This document shows positions 19,274 to 26,574 of a DNA stretch of 64,000 bases, piece by piece; the first letter of the stretch is position 1, and the number at the start of each line of letters is the position of its first letter. The position numbers and the translations under genes are program-made. Below the pieces are notes generated by a model, which searched no databases, was not told where the DNA came from, and saw only the letters and a program-made list of their open reading frames with translations. The DNA is from CATQHD01 sp965243165 (GTDB lineage: Bacteria > Actinomycetota > Acidimicrobiia > Spongiisociales > Spongiisociaceae): NCBI GenBank assembly GCA_965243165.1, contig OZ251535.1, positions 1,302,001 to 1,366,000 of the forward strand, given 5' to 3'.

Positions 19274-19848
19274 AAGAGGACGAGCGGACAGGGCTGACCA
19301 GGTTGTTGGATGCGTCGGCCTCACGGTGAAACCCCGGCAGACAACCCGCCGGCCCGGCAACGACATCTATCCCCCTCTGCCTGTCAGCTCGTCTTCTCGA
19401 CTCAAACCGAAACCAAGCCGGGGGGGGGGGGAGCGCATTCGTTTTTCGCGTTCTCCGCCCCCCGCCCCGGCTTCGCCGGGTTTCCCGCCGCCGCCGCCGA
19501 ACCACCGTCTTCGGACACCGAGGACGCGTTGCCGCCCCCTGCGCCCGATCCGCCTCGGCACAGCCAGGTCGGCCGCCCCGCCCTTGGAGCCTCGGCTCTG
19601 GGTAGAACGGCCTCTGTATGACCGCAGCATCCGGATCGGCTGCGGTTTCTGTACCGTCCCAAGGTACCAGGGGGGTGTGACAGATTTCGGCAGCCGGCTG
19701 GAAGGCGGCGCCGCCGGCCCTGGTCAGAGGACGAGCGGCAGGAACCGACCAGGTTGTTCGGGTGCGTTGCCCGGCGGCGAAACCCCCGGCGGGCAACCCG
19801 CCGTCTGCCGACAACTTCTATCCCTCTGCCTGTCTGCTCGTCTTCTGA
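19274..19848 (+). repeat. Non-coding repeat block beta-alpha-beta, right of the LRR gene
   Basis: Within the gene-free 19219-19944 are beta (about 19274-19403), alpha (about 19438-19695) and beta (about 19726-19848), in the same orientation as the block left of the LRR gene. Poly-G runs of 12 (19420-19431) and 11 (19867-19877) lie beside the repeat units. No promoter-like boxes flank these runs and no exported protein follows them. Confidence 0.7.
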
Positions 19849-19944
19849 TCCTGATCGTTCACGAGAGGGGGGGGGGGCGGGCAGATGAAGTGAATTATCG
19901 GGGTTGAAGAATTGAGCGGCAACACTCGGCTATCATTACCGGCT

Positions 19945-20379
19945 GTGATTGCCTTGCCCTCCCCCGACTGGACATACCAGCCTCGTTCCGCCTGTGACCT
20001 TCCCGACGTGATGGAAGCGCCGGACAGGCGGGGGCCGTTCGTGGTGCCCATCTCACAGTTCGTTGTGGACTGGAACTGGTGTGACCGCCCTGCCCGCCTT
20101 ATTCACGATCCGCCTGTGTACGAAGGCAGCGACCCTCTGCTGCTGCCTTCGATCGCGGCTGTCGTGCATGCTCTGGCTGACCGTGACAGCATCCGTCTGC
20201 CCGACTGGGTTCTCGAATATCGGGCTCCTGAAGATGTGATTCTGTTCGGCGGTCATCTGGACACCCCTCTGGGCGGCTGGGTCAGACAACATGCGCCGTC
20301 AGCTTGCGCCTACCATCGGGTATGGTTCGATGCTTCTCTACTGGACAAAGGAACCGACCGGCAATGGCGCGGGCGCTGA
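19945..20379 (+). CDS. Putative antitoxin-like partner of a nucleotidyltransferase (copy 1)
   Basis: 144 residues from GTG 19945. This start is chosen because the paralog at 63398-63832 begins with the matching V-x-ALP...WTY. Conserved blocks are VVDWNWCDRPARLI, LLLPSIAAVVHALADRD, APEDVILFGG and YHRVWFDASLLDKG. The last two thirds resemble the C-terminal part of actinobacterial proteins encoded next to small nucleotidyltransferases (recollection of the family, not searched). The next gene starts 16 nt before its stop, an arrangement repeated in the second copy. A toxin-antitoxin antidote role is inference. Confidence 0.6.
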   Translation: MIALPSPDWTYQPRSACDLPDVMEAPDRRGPFVVPISQFVVDWNWCDRPARLIHDPPVYEGSDPLLLPSIAAVVHALADRDSIRLPDWVLEYRAPEDVILFGGHLDTPLGGWVRQHAPSACAYHRVWFDASLLDKGTDRQWRGR

Positions 20380-20546
20380 ACAATATCGAGTTACGCGATC
20401 TACTCGCTGAAGTGGATCAAGAACTTGCAGGCTGCGCTGATTCTATATCTATAGTCGCGGCCGGCGGGGCAGCTATAGCACTTCAATGGCGGCAACGTTC
20501 AACTTACGATGTTGATATAGTTGAGATGAATGCGATGTTGATATAG
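20364..20546 (+). pseudogene. Truncated nucleotidyltransferase-like gene (DUF6036/AbiEii type)
   Basis: ATG 20364 overlaps the upstream gene by 16 nt. The product MARALNNIELRDLLAEV... continues to VAAGGAAIALQWRQRSTYDVDIV, which matches the N-terminal GGxA...R.T.DxD block of small minimal nucleotidyltransferases. It stops at 60 residues, whereas such proteins are usually 150 or longer. A 26-bp direct duplication (20507-20558) breaks the frame just after the catalytic D-x-D, and the rest of the gene is absent because the antisense operon begins at 20572. Probably non-functional. Confidence 0.6.
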
Positions 20547-20558
20547 TTGAGATGAATG
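20507..20558 (+). repeat. Perfect 26-bp tandem duplication
   Basis: Two identical 26-bp units (CGATGTTGATATAGTTGAGA and six more bases) abut at 20507-20532 and 20533-20558. The length is not a multiple of three, so the second unit shifts the nucleotidyltransferase frame and introduces its stop codon. Confidence 0.9.
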
Positions 20559-20571
20559 AAATGAAGGCGCG

Positions 20572-21603
20572 TCAGGCGGTTTCGGCGGCGAAGTGGCAGG
20601 CGGCGGACTGGCCCGGCCCCACTGCGGTCAGGAAAGCGGTTTGGCTGCGGCACTGTTCCCGCCCCTTGGACAGGAAACACCGGGGGTGGAAGGCGCACCC
20701 GGAGGGGCGGGCCGCCAGGGTGGGGGGGCTTCCGGGGATGGGCGCCAGCTGTTCGAGGTCTCCGTCCAGGCGGGGGAGGCTGGTGAACAGACCGATCGTG
20801 TAGGGGTGGCGGGGGCGGTGGAAGATGTCATCGACCGTTCCGGTTTCCACGATCCGGCCGGCGTACATGACCGCCACCCGGTCGGCGGTTTCGGCGATCA
20901 CCCCCAGATCGTGGGTCACCAGGATCATCGAAGCCTCCGCCGCCCGGCATCCGGCCGCCAGCACCTCCAGCACCTGGGCTTGGATGGTGACGTCCAGGGC
21001 GGTGGTCGGTTCGTCGGCGATCAGGACCGAAGGGCGGTTGGCGACGGCGGCGGCGATCACCGCCCGCTGGCGCATGCCCCCCGACAGCTCGTGGGGGAAC
21101 TGGCTGTAGCGCCGGCGCGGTTCGGGGATGCCCACCAGGTCGAGCAGCTCCACCGCCCGCTTCTTGGCTTCGGCCCGGCCGGCGCCGTGGATGGTCAGCG
21201 CCTCCCTTATCTGATGCCCCACCCGCATCACCGGGTTGAGCGAGGTCATCGGGTCCTGGAAGACCATGGCGATCTCCCTTCCCCGCACCCCTTCCAGCTC
21301 CTTGTCCGACAGCTCCAGCAGGTCCCTTCCCCGGTAGACGACCTCCCCGGCGGTGATTTCGGCGTTGCCGGGCAGCAGCCCCGCCAGCGAGGAGACGGTT
21401 ACCGTCTTGCCCGAGCCGGATTCGCCCACCAGCCCCAGGATGTCCCCCGGATAGAGGGAGAAGGCCGCGTCCTCGACCGCGGAGAGAACGCCGGCCGGGG
21501 TGCGGAAGGAGACCGAGAGGCCGCGCACCTCCAGCAGGGGGGCGGCTTCCTCCGGGCCGGGGCGGCCGGGCGGGTCGAGGCCGGCGGCGGAGTTCCTGGA
21601 CAA
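20572..21603 (-). CDS. Opp/Dpp-type peptide or oligosaccharide ABC transporter ATPase
   Basis: 343 residues from TTG 21603, taken as the start because it lies 13 nt after the upstream stop; a longer frame would overlap that gene. Walker A is GESGSGKT, the signature is LSGGMRQRA, Walker B is VLIADEPTTALD, and there is an H-loop (VTHDLG). The C-terminal extension HPYTIGLFTSLPRLD...GCAFHPRC is the hallmark of the OppD/DppD subfamily. It energises solute uptake at the membrane. No permease, second ATPase or binding protein is encoded next to it, so it is an orphan subunit here. It is last in the minus-strand operon. Confidence 0.85.
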   Translation of the reverse strand: MSRNSAAGLDPPGRPGPEEAAPLLEVRGLSVSFRTPAGVLSAVEDAAFSLYPGDILGLVGESGSGKTVTVSSLAGLLPGNAEITAGEVVYRGRDLLELSDKELEGVRGREIAMVFQDPMTSLNPVMRVGHQIREALTIHGAGRAEAKKRAVELLDLVGIPEPRRRYSQFPHELSGGMRQRAVIAAAVANRPSVLIADEPTTALDVTIQAQVLEVLAAGCRAAEASMILVTHDLGVIAETADRVAVMYAGRIVETGTVDDIFHRPRHPYTIGLFTSLPRLDGDLEQLAPIPGSPPTLAARPSGCAFHPRCFLSKGREQCRSQTAFLTAVGPGQSAACHFAAETA

Positions 21604-21616
21604 CGCCGGGCCGCGC

Positions 21617-23017
21617 TCAGGCGCCTTCGGCCAGGTCGGAGAGGAGGGCGCAGGCTTCTCTTTCCAGCACGCCGGCCGCCTCGGCGGTGAAGGCGGTGGC
21701 CCACTCCGGCTCATAGCCGCCCCGGGCGAACTCCTCGGCGGTGGGGACGTAGCCGGTTGCGCCGTTGGTGTAGCCCGCCATGTGGGTGAACTCGAAGGGC
21801 GACGCCTCCCTGACCCGCACCCCCGTCTCGGCGAAGGGTTCGCCCGGGAAACCCACCAGCGCCGCGTCTCCGATCCGGATGCCGTGCAGGGCGGCGGGCA
21901 GAGACGTCCGGCCCCGGCTCATTTTGGCCCAGGCGGCGCTGATCAGGGCCCGGCGCGCCCGGTAGCGGGCCTCGAGCACCTCCGCTTCGCCCGCTCCCGA
22001 GGCGCGCAGCTCCAAGAACCGCCGGGACAGGGCGGCGGCTTCGGCCTCCGCCTGCTCGGGGGGCGCCGTTTCCCGCAGCGGCATCTCGATGGGGCGTTCT
22101 ATGACCTTCACCGGCGGTTCCTGCTCCGCCAAGGGCTCGTCGGCCCAGATCCCCAGGGGGGCGCCCGACTCGACGATGCGGTCGAAGCGGCGGCGGACGG
22201 GGAGGGTGCGCAGGCGGGTGAACACCTTGGACGCCTCCGCCCCCAGCCGGGTGCCCATCCGCTCGGCGGCGGCGGTGTTCCCGGTGAGCGCCTCGACGGT
22301 CATGATGTCCCCGGCGCAGCCCTGCAGATACAGGCAGGAGGCGCCGGTGAGCTGTTCCACCACCCGCTTGGCGACCCCCGGAAAGTCGGGGCTGATCAGC
22401 CGGTTCTGATAGGCGAGGACGATGGGGTGGGCGGCGTAGCAGACCAGGGCGGCCAGCGGGCGCTCGTCGAGGTCGTCGAAGCGGACCACCATCACCGCCG
22501 GGTCGCTGAAGCCGTCCGGGTTCTGCCCCACCACCATCCTCCCGCCGGGGGCCCGCAGCCTCCGGTTGACGGCGATGCGGCTCTCGCCCCAGCCCGCCGC
22601 CGTCCGGGCGGGGCGGAGGGCGGCCTTGGCCTGATGGACGGCGCCCAGCGTCTGCGACCAGACCGTTTCCCGGTAGCCGGGGGCCAGCTCGCTGCCTGCC
22701 CGCCCCGACCGGTCGCCCAGGAAGTTCGACCACACCGGCCCGGCGTGGGTGTGGGTGAAGGAGACCCGGACGTTGGCCGGGTCGATGCCCAGCACGGCGG
22801 CGGCGTCGGCCCGGATGCGGTCGGAGTCCTCGACGGTCACCACCATCAGGTCGTAATCGAGGACGGCGAAGCTCTCGGTTTCCCCCTCCACCACCAGAGC
22901 GGTCACCCACAGGTCGAGATGGACCCCCTCGGCCCGGTCGTGGGTCTGCGCCCCCCATCCGGCGTGCTCGATGCCGATCGGCGGGGTTATGTTCCCGCGG
23001 CCCGCCCCTGCCCTCAT
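21617..23017 (-). CDS. Neutral/alkaline ceramidase-like hydrolase
   Basis: 466 residues from ATG 23017. The N-terminus GRGNITPPIGIEHAGWG, the block VSFTHTHAGP and ASCLYLQGCAGDI match the neutral non-lysosomal ceramidase N-terminal-like family, in which His residues bind Zn. True ceramidases are about 650-750 residues with a C-terminal Ig-like domain and a signal peptide. Both are missing here, so this is the short cytoplasmic type often found in catabolic operons and its substrate is unknown. It sits between an SDR and an ABC ATPase in the same direction. Confidence 0.75.
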   Translation of the reverse strand: MRAGAGRGNITPPIGIEHAGWGAQTHDRAEGVHLDLWVTALVVEGETESFAVLDYDLMVVTVEDSDRIRADAAAVLGIDPANVRVSFTHTHAGPVWSNFLGDRSGRAGSELAPGYRETVWSQTLGAVHQAKAALRPARTAAGWGESRIAVNRRLRAPGGRMVVGQNPDGFSDPAVMVVRFDDLDERPLAALVCYAAHPIVLAYQNRLISPDFPGVAKRVVEQLTGASCLYLQGCAGDIMTVEALTGNTAAAERMGTRLGAEASKVFTRLRTLPVRRRFDRIVESGAPLGIWADEPLAEQEPPVKVIERPIEMPLRETAPPEQAEAEAAALSRRFLELRASGAGEAEVLEARYRARRALISAAWAKMSRGRTSLPAALHGIRIGDAALVGFPGEPFAETGVRVREASPFEFTHMAGYTNGATGYVPTAEEFARGGYEPEWATAFTAEAAGVLEREACALLSDLAEGA

Positions 23018-23066
23018 GGAAGCTCCTCCGGTCGTCCGGCGGCAAGAGTACCGGTGCAGAAGCCGC

Positions 23067-23846
23067 TCACCCCGGCGGCCAATCGAGCTTCTTGGCGGTC
23101 AAGCCCCCGTCCACCTTGAGCGTCTCGCCGGTGATGAACCCGGCCTTGGGGGAGAGCAGGAAGCAGACCGCCGCCGTAACTTCGGAGGGGTCGGCGAAAC
23201 GCTGTTGGGCGTGGAGGGCGTCGGCGTCGGGTTTGGACAGGCGGCCGCTCTCGACCGCCTCGCGCGAGAAGGGGGTGTCGATGTATCCGGGCGCCACCGC
23301 GTTGACCCGGACGCCCAGGTGGGCCCATTCGGCGGCCAGGGTGCGGGTCAGGGAGCTGACCCCCGCCTTGGAAGCGGCGTAGGGGGCGCGGAGCGGCCAT
23401 CCGAAGAACTCGGCCACCGAGGAGAAGTTGACGACGGCGCCGCCCCCGCCGGGGATCATGAGCCGGGCGGCCGCCTGGCACCAGTAGAAGGTGCCCGACA
23501 GGTTGACGGCCAGCACCTGCTGCCAGACCGCCGGGTCGAACTCGGCGCTGGGCGCGGCCCGCTGGATGCCGGCGCAGTTGACCAGGGCCCGCACCGGCGG
23601 CCCCCACTCTTCGATCCGGCGGGCGGCGGCGGCCACCGAATCGGGGTCCGCCGCGTCGCAGACCGCCTCCAGCACCCGGTCCGCTCCGTATTCCTCGGTG
23701 AGGGCGGCGGCGTGGCCGGGATGCAGATCCACCGCCGCCACCCGGTAGGGCGGGTCTTCGGCGAGCAGGGCTTCCACCACCGCCGAGCCGATGCCGCCCG
23801 CCGAGCCGGTGACGATGGCCGCCCCCGCCGGCGCGCCTGCGGCCAC
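23067..23846 (-). CDS. Short-chain dehydrogenase/reductase (SDR)
   Basis: 259 residues, a typical classical SDR length. The Rossmann motif is TGSAGGIGSA (about residues 14-23), the NAG-type motif is NCAGI, the catalytic Ser lies in VNFSSVAEFFG, and YAASK provides Tyr-x-x-x-Lys. The C-terminus GETLKVDGGL is typical. An acidic residue after strand 2 (VDLHPG) suggests NAD(H) preference. It starts 6 nt after the cupin stop, so the two are co-transcribed. The substrate cannot be told. Confidence 0.88.
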   Translation of the reverse strand: MAAGAPAGAAIVTGSAGGIGSAVVEALLAEDPPYRVAAVDLHPGHAAALTEEYGADRVLEAVCDAADPDSVAAAARRIEEWGPPVRALVNCAGIQRAAPSAEFDPAVWQQVLAVNLSGTFYWCQAAARLMIPGGGGAVVNFSSVAEFFGWPLRAPYAASKAGVSSLTRTLAAEWAHLGVRVNAVAPGYIDTPFSREAVESGRLSKPDADALHAQQRFADPSEVTAAVCFLLSPKAGFITGETLKVDGGLTAKKLDWPPG

Positions 23847-23852
23847 GGCGGC

Positions 23853-24278
23853 CTATTCCTGCGGGCCCCCGCCCCCGGAGGGCGCCGTCCAGCGCGCCTC
23901 GGAGCCGGGCGGGGCGTAGAACCAGAGCACGGTGAGGCCGTCCGGCCCCGAATGGGTCTGGTGCGGGACGTTGGAAGGGGCGATGAGCACCGTTCCCTTC
24001 TCCAAGGGATGTTCGTCGCCGTCGATGTCCACCCGCCCCCCGCCGGACATCACCACCGTTACCTCCTCCGCCTCGTGGGCGTGGGTTGCGGTGGAGAAGT
24101 TGGGCGGCAGGCACGACGTTCCCATCACCAGCTTGGAGGAGTTGCCCCGGGCCGGCGAGGCCTTCACCGCCACCGCCCGCCCCTCCACCAGGTTCCCGTC
24201 CCCGGCGCCTCCTTCGGCCAGGGCCCGCTGGATCTCCTCGGCCAGGTCCGCCGCCGTCCAATGGGGGGCTTCGGCCAT
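23853..24278 (-). CDS. Cupin-domain protein
   Basis: 141 residues. The cupin motif 1 is partly visible as THAHEAEEVTVVMSGGG (two His and Glu as metal ligands) and motif 2 as LIAPSNVPHQTHS. This single beta-barrel fold often binds a metal and a small carboxylate or sugar, and serves as an isomerase, dioxygenase or sensor. Its place next to an SDR suggests a catabolic role, but the reaction is not assignable. Confidence 0.8.
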   Translation of the reverse strand: MAEAPHWTAADLAEEIQRALAEGGAGDGNLVEGRAVAVKASPARGNSSKLVMGTSCLPPNFSTATHAHEAEEVTVVMSGGGRVDIDGDEHPLEKGTVLIAPSNVPHQTHSGPDGLTVLWFYAPPGSEARWTAPSGGGGPQE

Positions 24279-24346
24279 TTCATCACCTCTGTGATCGCTT
24301 GGGTTCGTTCCGGCGCCAGGTTACCCCCGATGCCCGCCCGGAGTTG

Positions 24347-24853
24347 TCAGGAGAGGCGGAGGATGATGATTCCGGCGACGGTGATCAGGTTGATGCGGAT
24401 GGAGTCGCGGATGGCGTTCCATTTCTCGGACTGCCAGCTGACGTACCACTCGGCCCCGACGACCTGGATGATCAGGAACCACACGGCCAAGGCCGCCAGG
24501 AAGGCGAGGTAGCCGAACAGCTTGGCCGATTCCCAGGCCTCGGCCGCGGCGGTGAGGTTGACGGCCAGGAAGATGCTGCCCGCCAGGCCCAGCGCGGCTA
24601 CGGCCAGCTCGCACACCAGGATGGCTGCGAAGGCCGCCCGGTGCAGGGCCGGCGACCGCACTTCCCGCCATCGGACGCCGCGGTCCCGGTTGGTGGTGTC
24701 CATCGTCATGATGTGGCGGACGAAGTCGAGGTTCGCTCCGGGGGCGGTGAGGTTGTTGAGGGCTGCGACGGCCGCAGTGACCGCGGTTCCCAGCAGCAGG
24801 ACGAGGGGTATCAGCCGGAAGGCGGCCTCGGCGGCGGGAAGGGCCGATTCCAT
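24347..24853 (-). CDS. DUF2165 family small membrane protein
   Basis: 168 residues with four hydrophobic segments (about 15-32, 72-95, 110-130 and 150-166). The block NNLTAPGANLDFVRHIMTMD is characteristic of DUF2165 as I recall it. It starts 7 nt after the deaminase stop, so translation is probably coupled. Function is unknown in the family. Confidence 0.75.
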   Translation of the reverse strand: MESALPAAEAAFRLIPLVLLLGTAVTAAVAALNNLTAPGANLDFVRHIMTMDTTNRDRGVRWREVRSPALHRAAFAAILVCELAVAALGLAGSIFLAVNLTAAAEAWESAKLFGYLAFLAALAVWFLIIQVVGAEWYVSWQSEKWNAIRDSIRINLITVAGIIILRLS

Positions 24854-24860
24854 GGTTCCC

Positions 24861-25451
24861 TCAAGGCTCTTCGGGAAGGCGGCGGGCCATGAGCTTTTGG
24901 GTCACGCCGCCGATGGTGGCCTCGAAGGCCGCCAGGCTGATCTCCGCCAGGCGGGGGGAGCAGTCGGCGGCGGCGAAGTTCTGGCGCTCGGCCAGGCGCG
25001 CCCAGTGCGGGGCGAGCCGGTTGGGGCCGGTTACGCCCCCCTTGCCCAGGTCGGAGGCAACGTAGCGGATGTTGGTTACGCCCGAGTTGATGATGCGGAT
25101 CGTGCACATCTCGCACGGCTCGAGCGAGGTGACCAGGGTGTGTCCGCGCAGGTCGGCCTGCGGGGCGTGTTCGTTCTCATACCTGGTCAGCAGGGTCATC
25201 TCGGCGTGGAGGTCGCTGCGGAACCGGGGGAAGAACATCCGGTTTCGTTCCCTCAGCACCACCCGGCCGTCCGGATCGGCGATCAGCGCCCCGATGGAGG
25301 CGTTCCCCTCCAGCCCGGTCTCGACCGCGTCCGCCACCGTGAGGCGGGAGTGATGGTCGTCCGGCCGCTCGTCGGGCAACGCTTCTGCCTCGTTGAGCAG
25401 GCCCAGAAGAGCGTTCCGCACCTCGGCGGGTACCGCTTCGGCTCCGTCCAT
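24861..25451 (-). CDS. Cytidine/deoxycytidylate deaminase-family nucleoside deaminase
   Basis: 196 residues, first gene of the minus-strand operon. The zinc motif is present as HAEM (His and catalytic Glu) and PCEMC (two Cys), in the order and spacing of the CDA/guanine-deaminase superfamily. The protein is longer than tRNA or cytosine deaminases. The motif VTNIRYVASDLGKGG follows the zinc site. The substrate is a purine, pyrimidine or related amine; which one cannot be told. No obvious promoter was seen upstream. Confidence 0.85.
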   Translation of the reverse strand: MDGAEAVPAEVRNALLGLLNEAEALPDERPDDHHSRLTVADAVETGLEGNASIGALIADPDGRVVLRERNRMFFPRFRSDLHAEMTLLTRYENEHAPQADLRGHTLVTSLEPCEMCTIRIINSGVTNIRYVASDLGKGGVTGPNRLAPHWARLAERQNFAAADCSPRLAEISLAAFEATIGGVTQKLMARRLPEEP

Positions 25452-25558
25452 CGCATCCTCCCGAGTCCAGGTCCGCCCGTCGATTCAGGAACGGCTGTCG
25501 GCAAGGCTAGCTAGTTGCTCAGCAGGCCCGAGAGCGCCCCTGGCCTGCCCGGGTTTCC

Positions 25559-25630
25559 GAAAGATTCGAATATCTTTCTCGAGAATAGGCCGATTTCGGC
25601 CTTTATTGCCGAAAGATTGTAGAATCTTTC
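25559..25630 (+). repeat. 72-bp double-palindrome element R1
   Basis: Two 20-bp palindrome-like ends, GAAAGATTCGAATATCTTTC (25559-25578) and GAAAGATTGTAGAATCTTTC (25611-25630), flank a 32-bp centre. The centre itself forms a hairpin (AATAGGCC...GGCCTTTATT). First of four copies between 25559 and 28310. Confidence 0.85.
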
Positions 25631-25675
25631 GGAGGCCGCTGCATGAAGCCCTGTGCGCAGGTACCGTCTGGGCTT

Positions 25676-26189
25676 CGACCAGGCCAACACACCCAAAAAC
25701 AACCTGACCAGCCTTACCGCCCGCCCTCTCGAACCCAAACCAAACCGAAAACCCAAGCCCGAAGCCAGCACACCGTTTTTCGCGTTCTCCGACCCCCGCC
25801 CCGGCTTCGCCGGGCCCCGCCCCCGCCGCCGCCAAACCATCGTTTTCGGACGCCGGGGGCGCGTTGCGGCCCCCTGCGCCCGATCCGCCTCGGCACAGCC
25901 AGGTCGGCCGCCTCTCCCTTGGAGCCTCGGCCCTGGGCGGAGCGGCCTCTGTATGACCGCAGCATCCGGATCGGCCGCGGTTTCTGTACCGAAACAAGGT
26001 ATCAGGGGGGTATGACACAAATCGGCAACCGGACGGAAGGCGGGCTCCGCCGGCCCCGGTTATCCATCTCAGAGACGCGCGGATGAGCGTCGACCAGGGT
26101 GTTCAGGTCCGCCGGGCGGCCAAAGAACCCCTGGCAGGCACCCCGCCGGCCGCCGGCGGCTTCTACCCTCCGCCCGCCTGTCCGCGCTT
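25676..26189 (+). repeat. Inverted repeat D (left boundary of the catabolic block)
   Basis: A composite of an inverted beta-like fragment (about 25676-25745), an alpha unit (about 25775-26020) and a beta-like unit (about 26070-26189). The whole is the reverse complement of 32646-33163, with only scattered differences. The gene-free stretch 25452-26562 otherwise holds R1, R2, R3 and a hydantoinase gene fragment. Confidence 0.75.
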
Positions 26190-26201
26190 CTGCTCATAGC
26201 C

Positions 26202-26272
26202 GAAAGATTGTACAATCTTTCCGAAAAATATGCCTTTCTGGGCTTTATTACAGAAAGATTGTCATATCTTTC
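26202..26272 (+). repeat. 71-bp double-palindrome element R2
   Basis: The ends are GAAAGATTGTACAATCTTTC (a perfect palindrome, 26202-26221) and GAAAGATTGTCATATCTTTC (26253-26272), around a centre that ends in GGGCTTTATT. It lies directly right of inverted repeat D. Confidence 0.85.
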
Positions 26273-26298
26273 GCGGGCGCCGAACGATTGTTCTACCG

Positions 26299-26466
26299 CC
26301 GCGGTGGTCGTACAGGCGAGCAACAGGGAGGCGCGGACGGCGGGGAACCCTCGATCTGGCGGTGGTGAACGGGATGGTGGTGCTGGGGAGCGGACGCCAT
26401 CGGGTGGAGTGGGGGTCAAGGACGGCAAGGCGGCGGCGCCGGCGCCCGAGGAGATGCTTCCCGCCG
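26299..26466 (+). pseudogene. Duplicated 5' fragment of the hydantoinase-like gene
   Basis: This stretch repeats the leader and first about 45 codons of the gene at 28422 (GTCGTACAGGCGAGCAACAG, CTCGATCTGGCGGTGGTGAA, GAGGAGATGCTTCCCGCC). The start codon is changed from ATG to ACG and small indels break the frame. It is preceded by R2 just as the intact gene is preceded by R4, so an element plus gene-start segment was duplicated. Confidence 0.8.
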
Positions 26467-26503
26467 CTGGCGGAGGCGGGCCTCGAGGGCTCGGGTCTGC
26501 GGT

Positions 26504-26574
26504 GAAAGATATTACAATCTTTTCCCAATAAAGGCATTTTCGGCCTTTATTTCGGAAAGATATTAATATCTTTC
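26504..26574 (+). repeat. 71-bp double-palindrome element R3
   Basis: The left end GAAAGATATTACAATCT plus TTTC has one extra T. The right end GAAAGATATTAATATCTTTC is a perfect palindrome, and the centre is an AATAAAGGC/GGCCTTTATT hairpin. The right palindrome supplies the last codons and the TAA stop of the AlbA-type gene on the minus strand. Confidence 0.85.

Noticed and set aside
19420..19877. Poly-G runs of 12 and 11 as further phase-variation switches
   Set aside because: No -35/-10 boxes flank them and no start codon or exported protein is placed to respond; they sit at edges of the non-coding repeats.
21604..21714. Longer N-terminus of the Opp/Dpp-type ATPase
   Set aside because: It would overlap the ceramidase-like gene by about 100 bp and is a Pro/Arg-rich translation of that gene in another frame.
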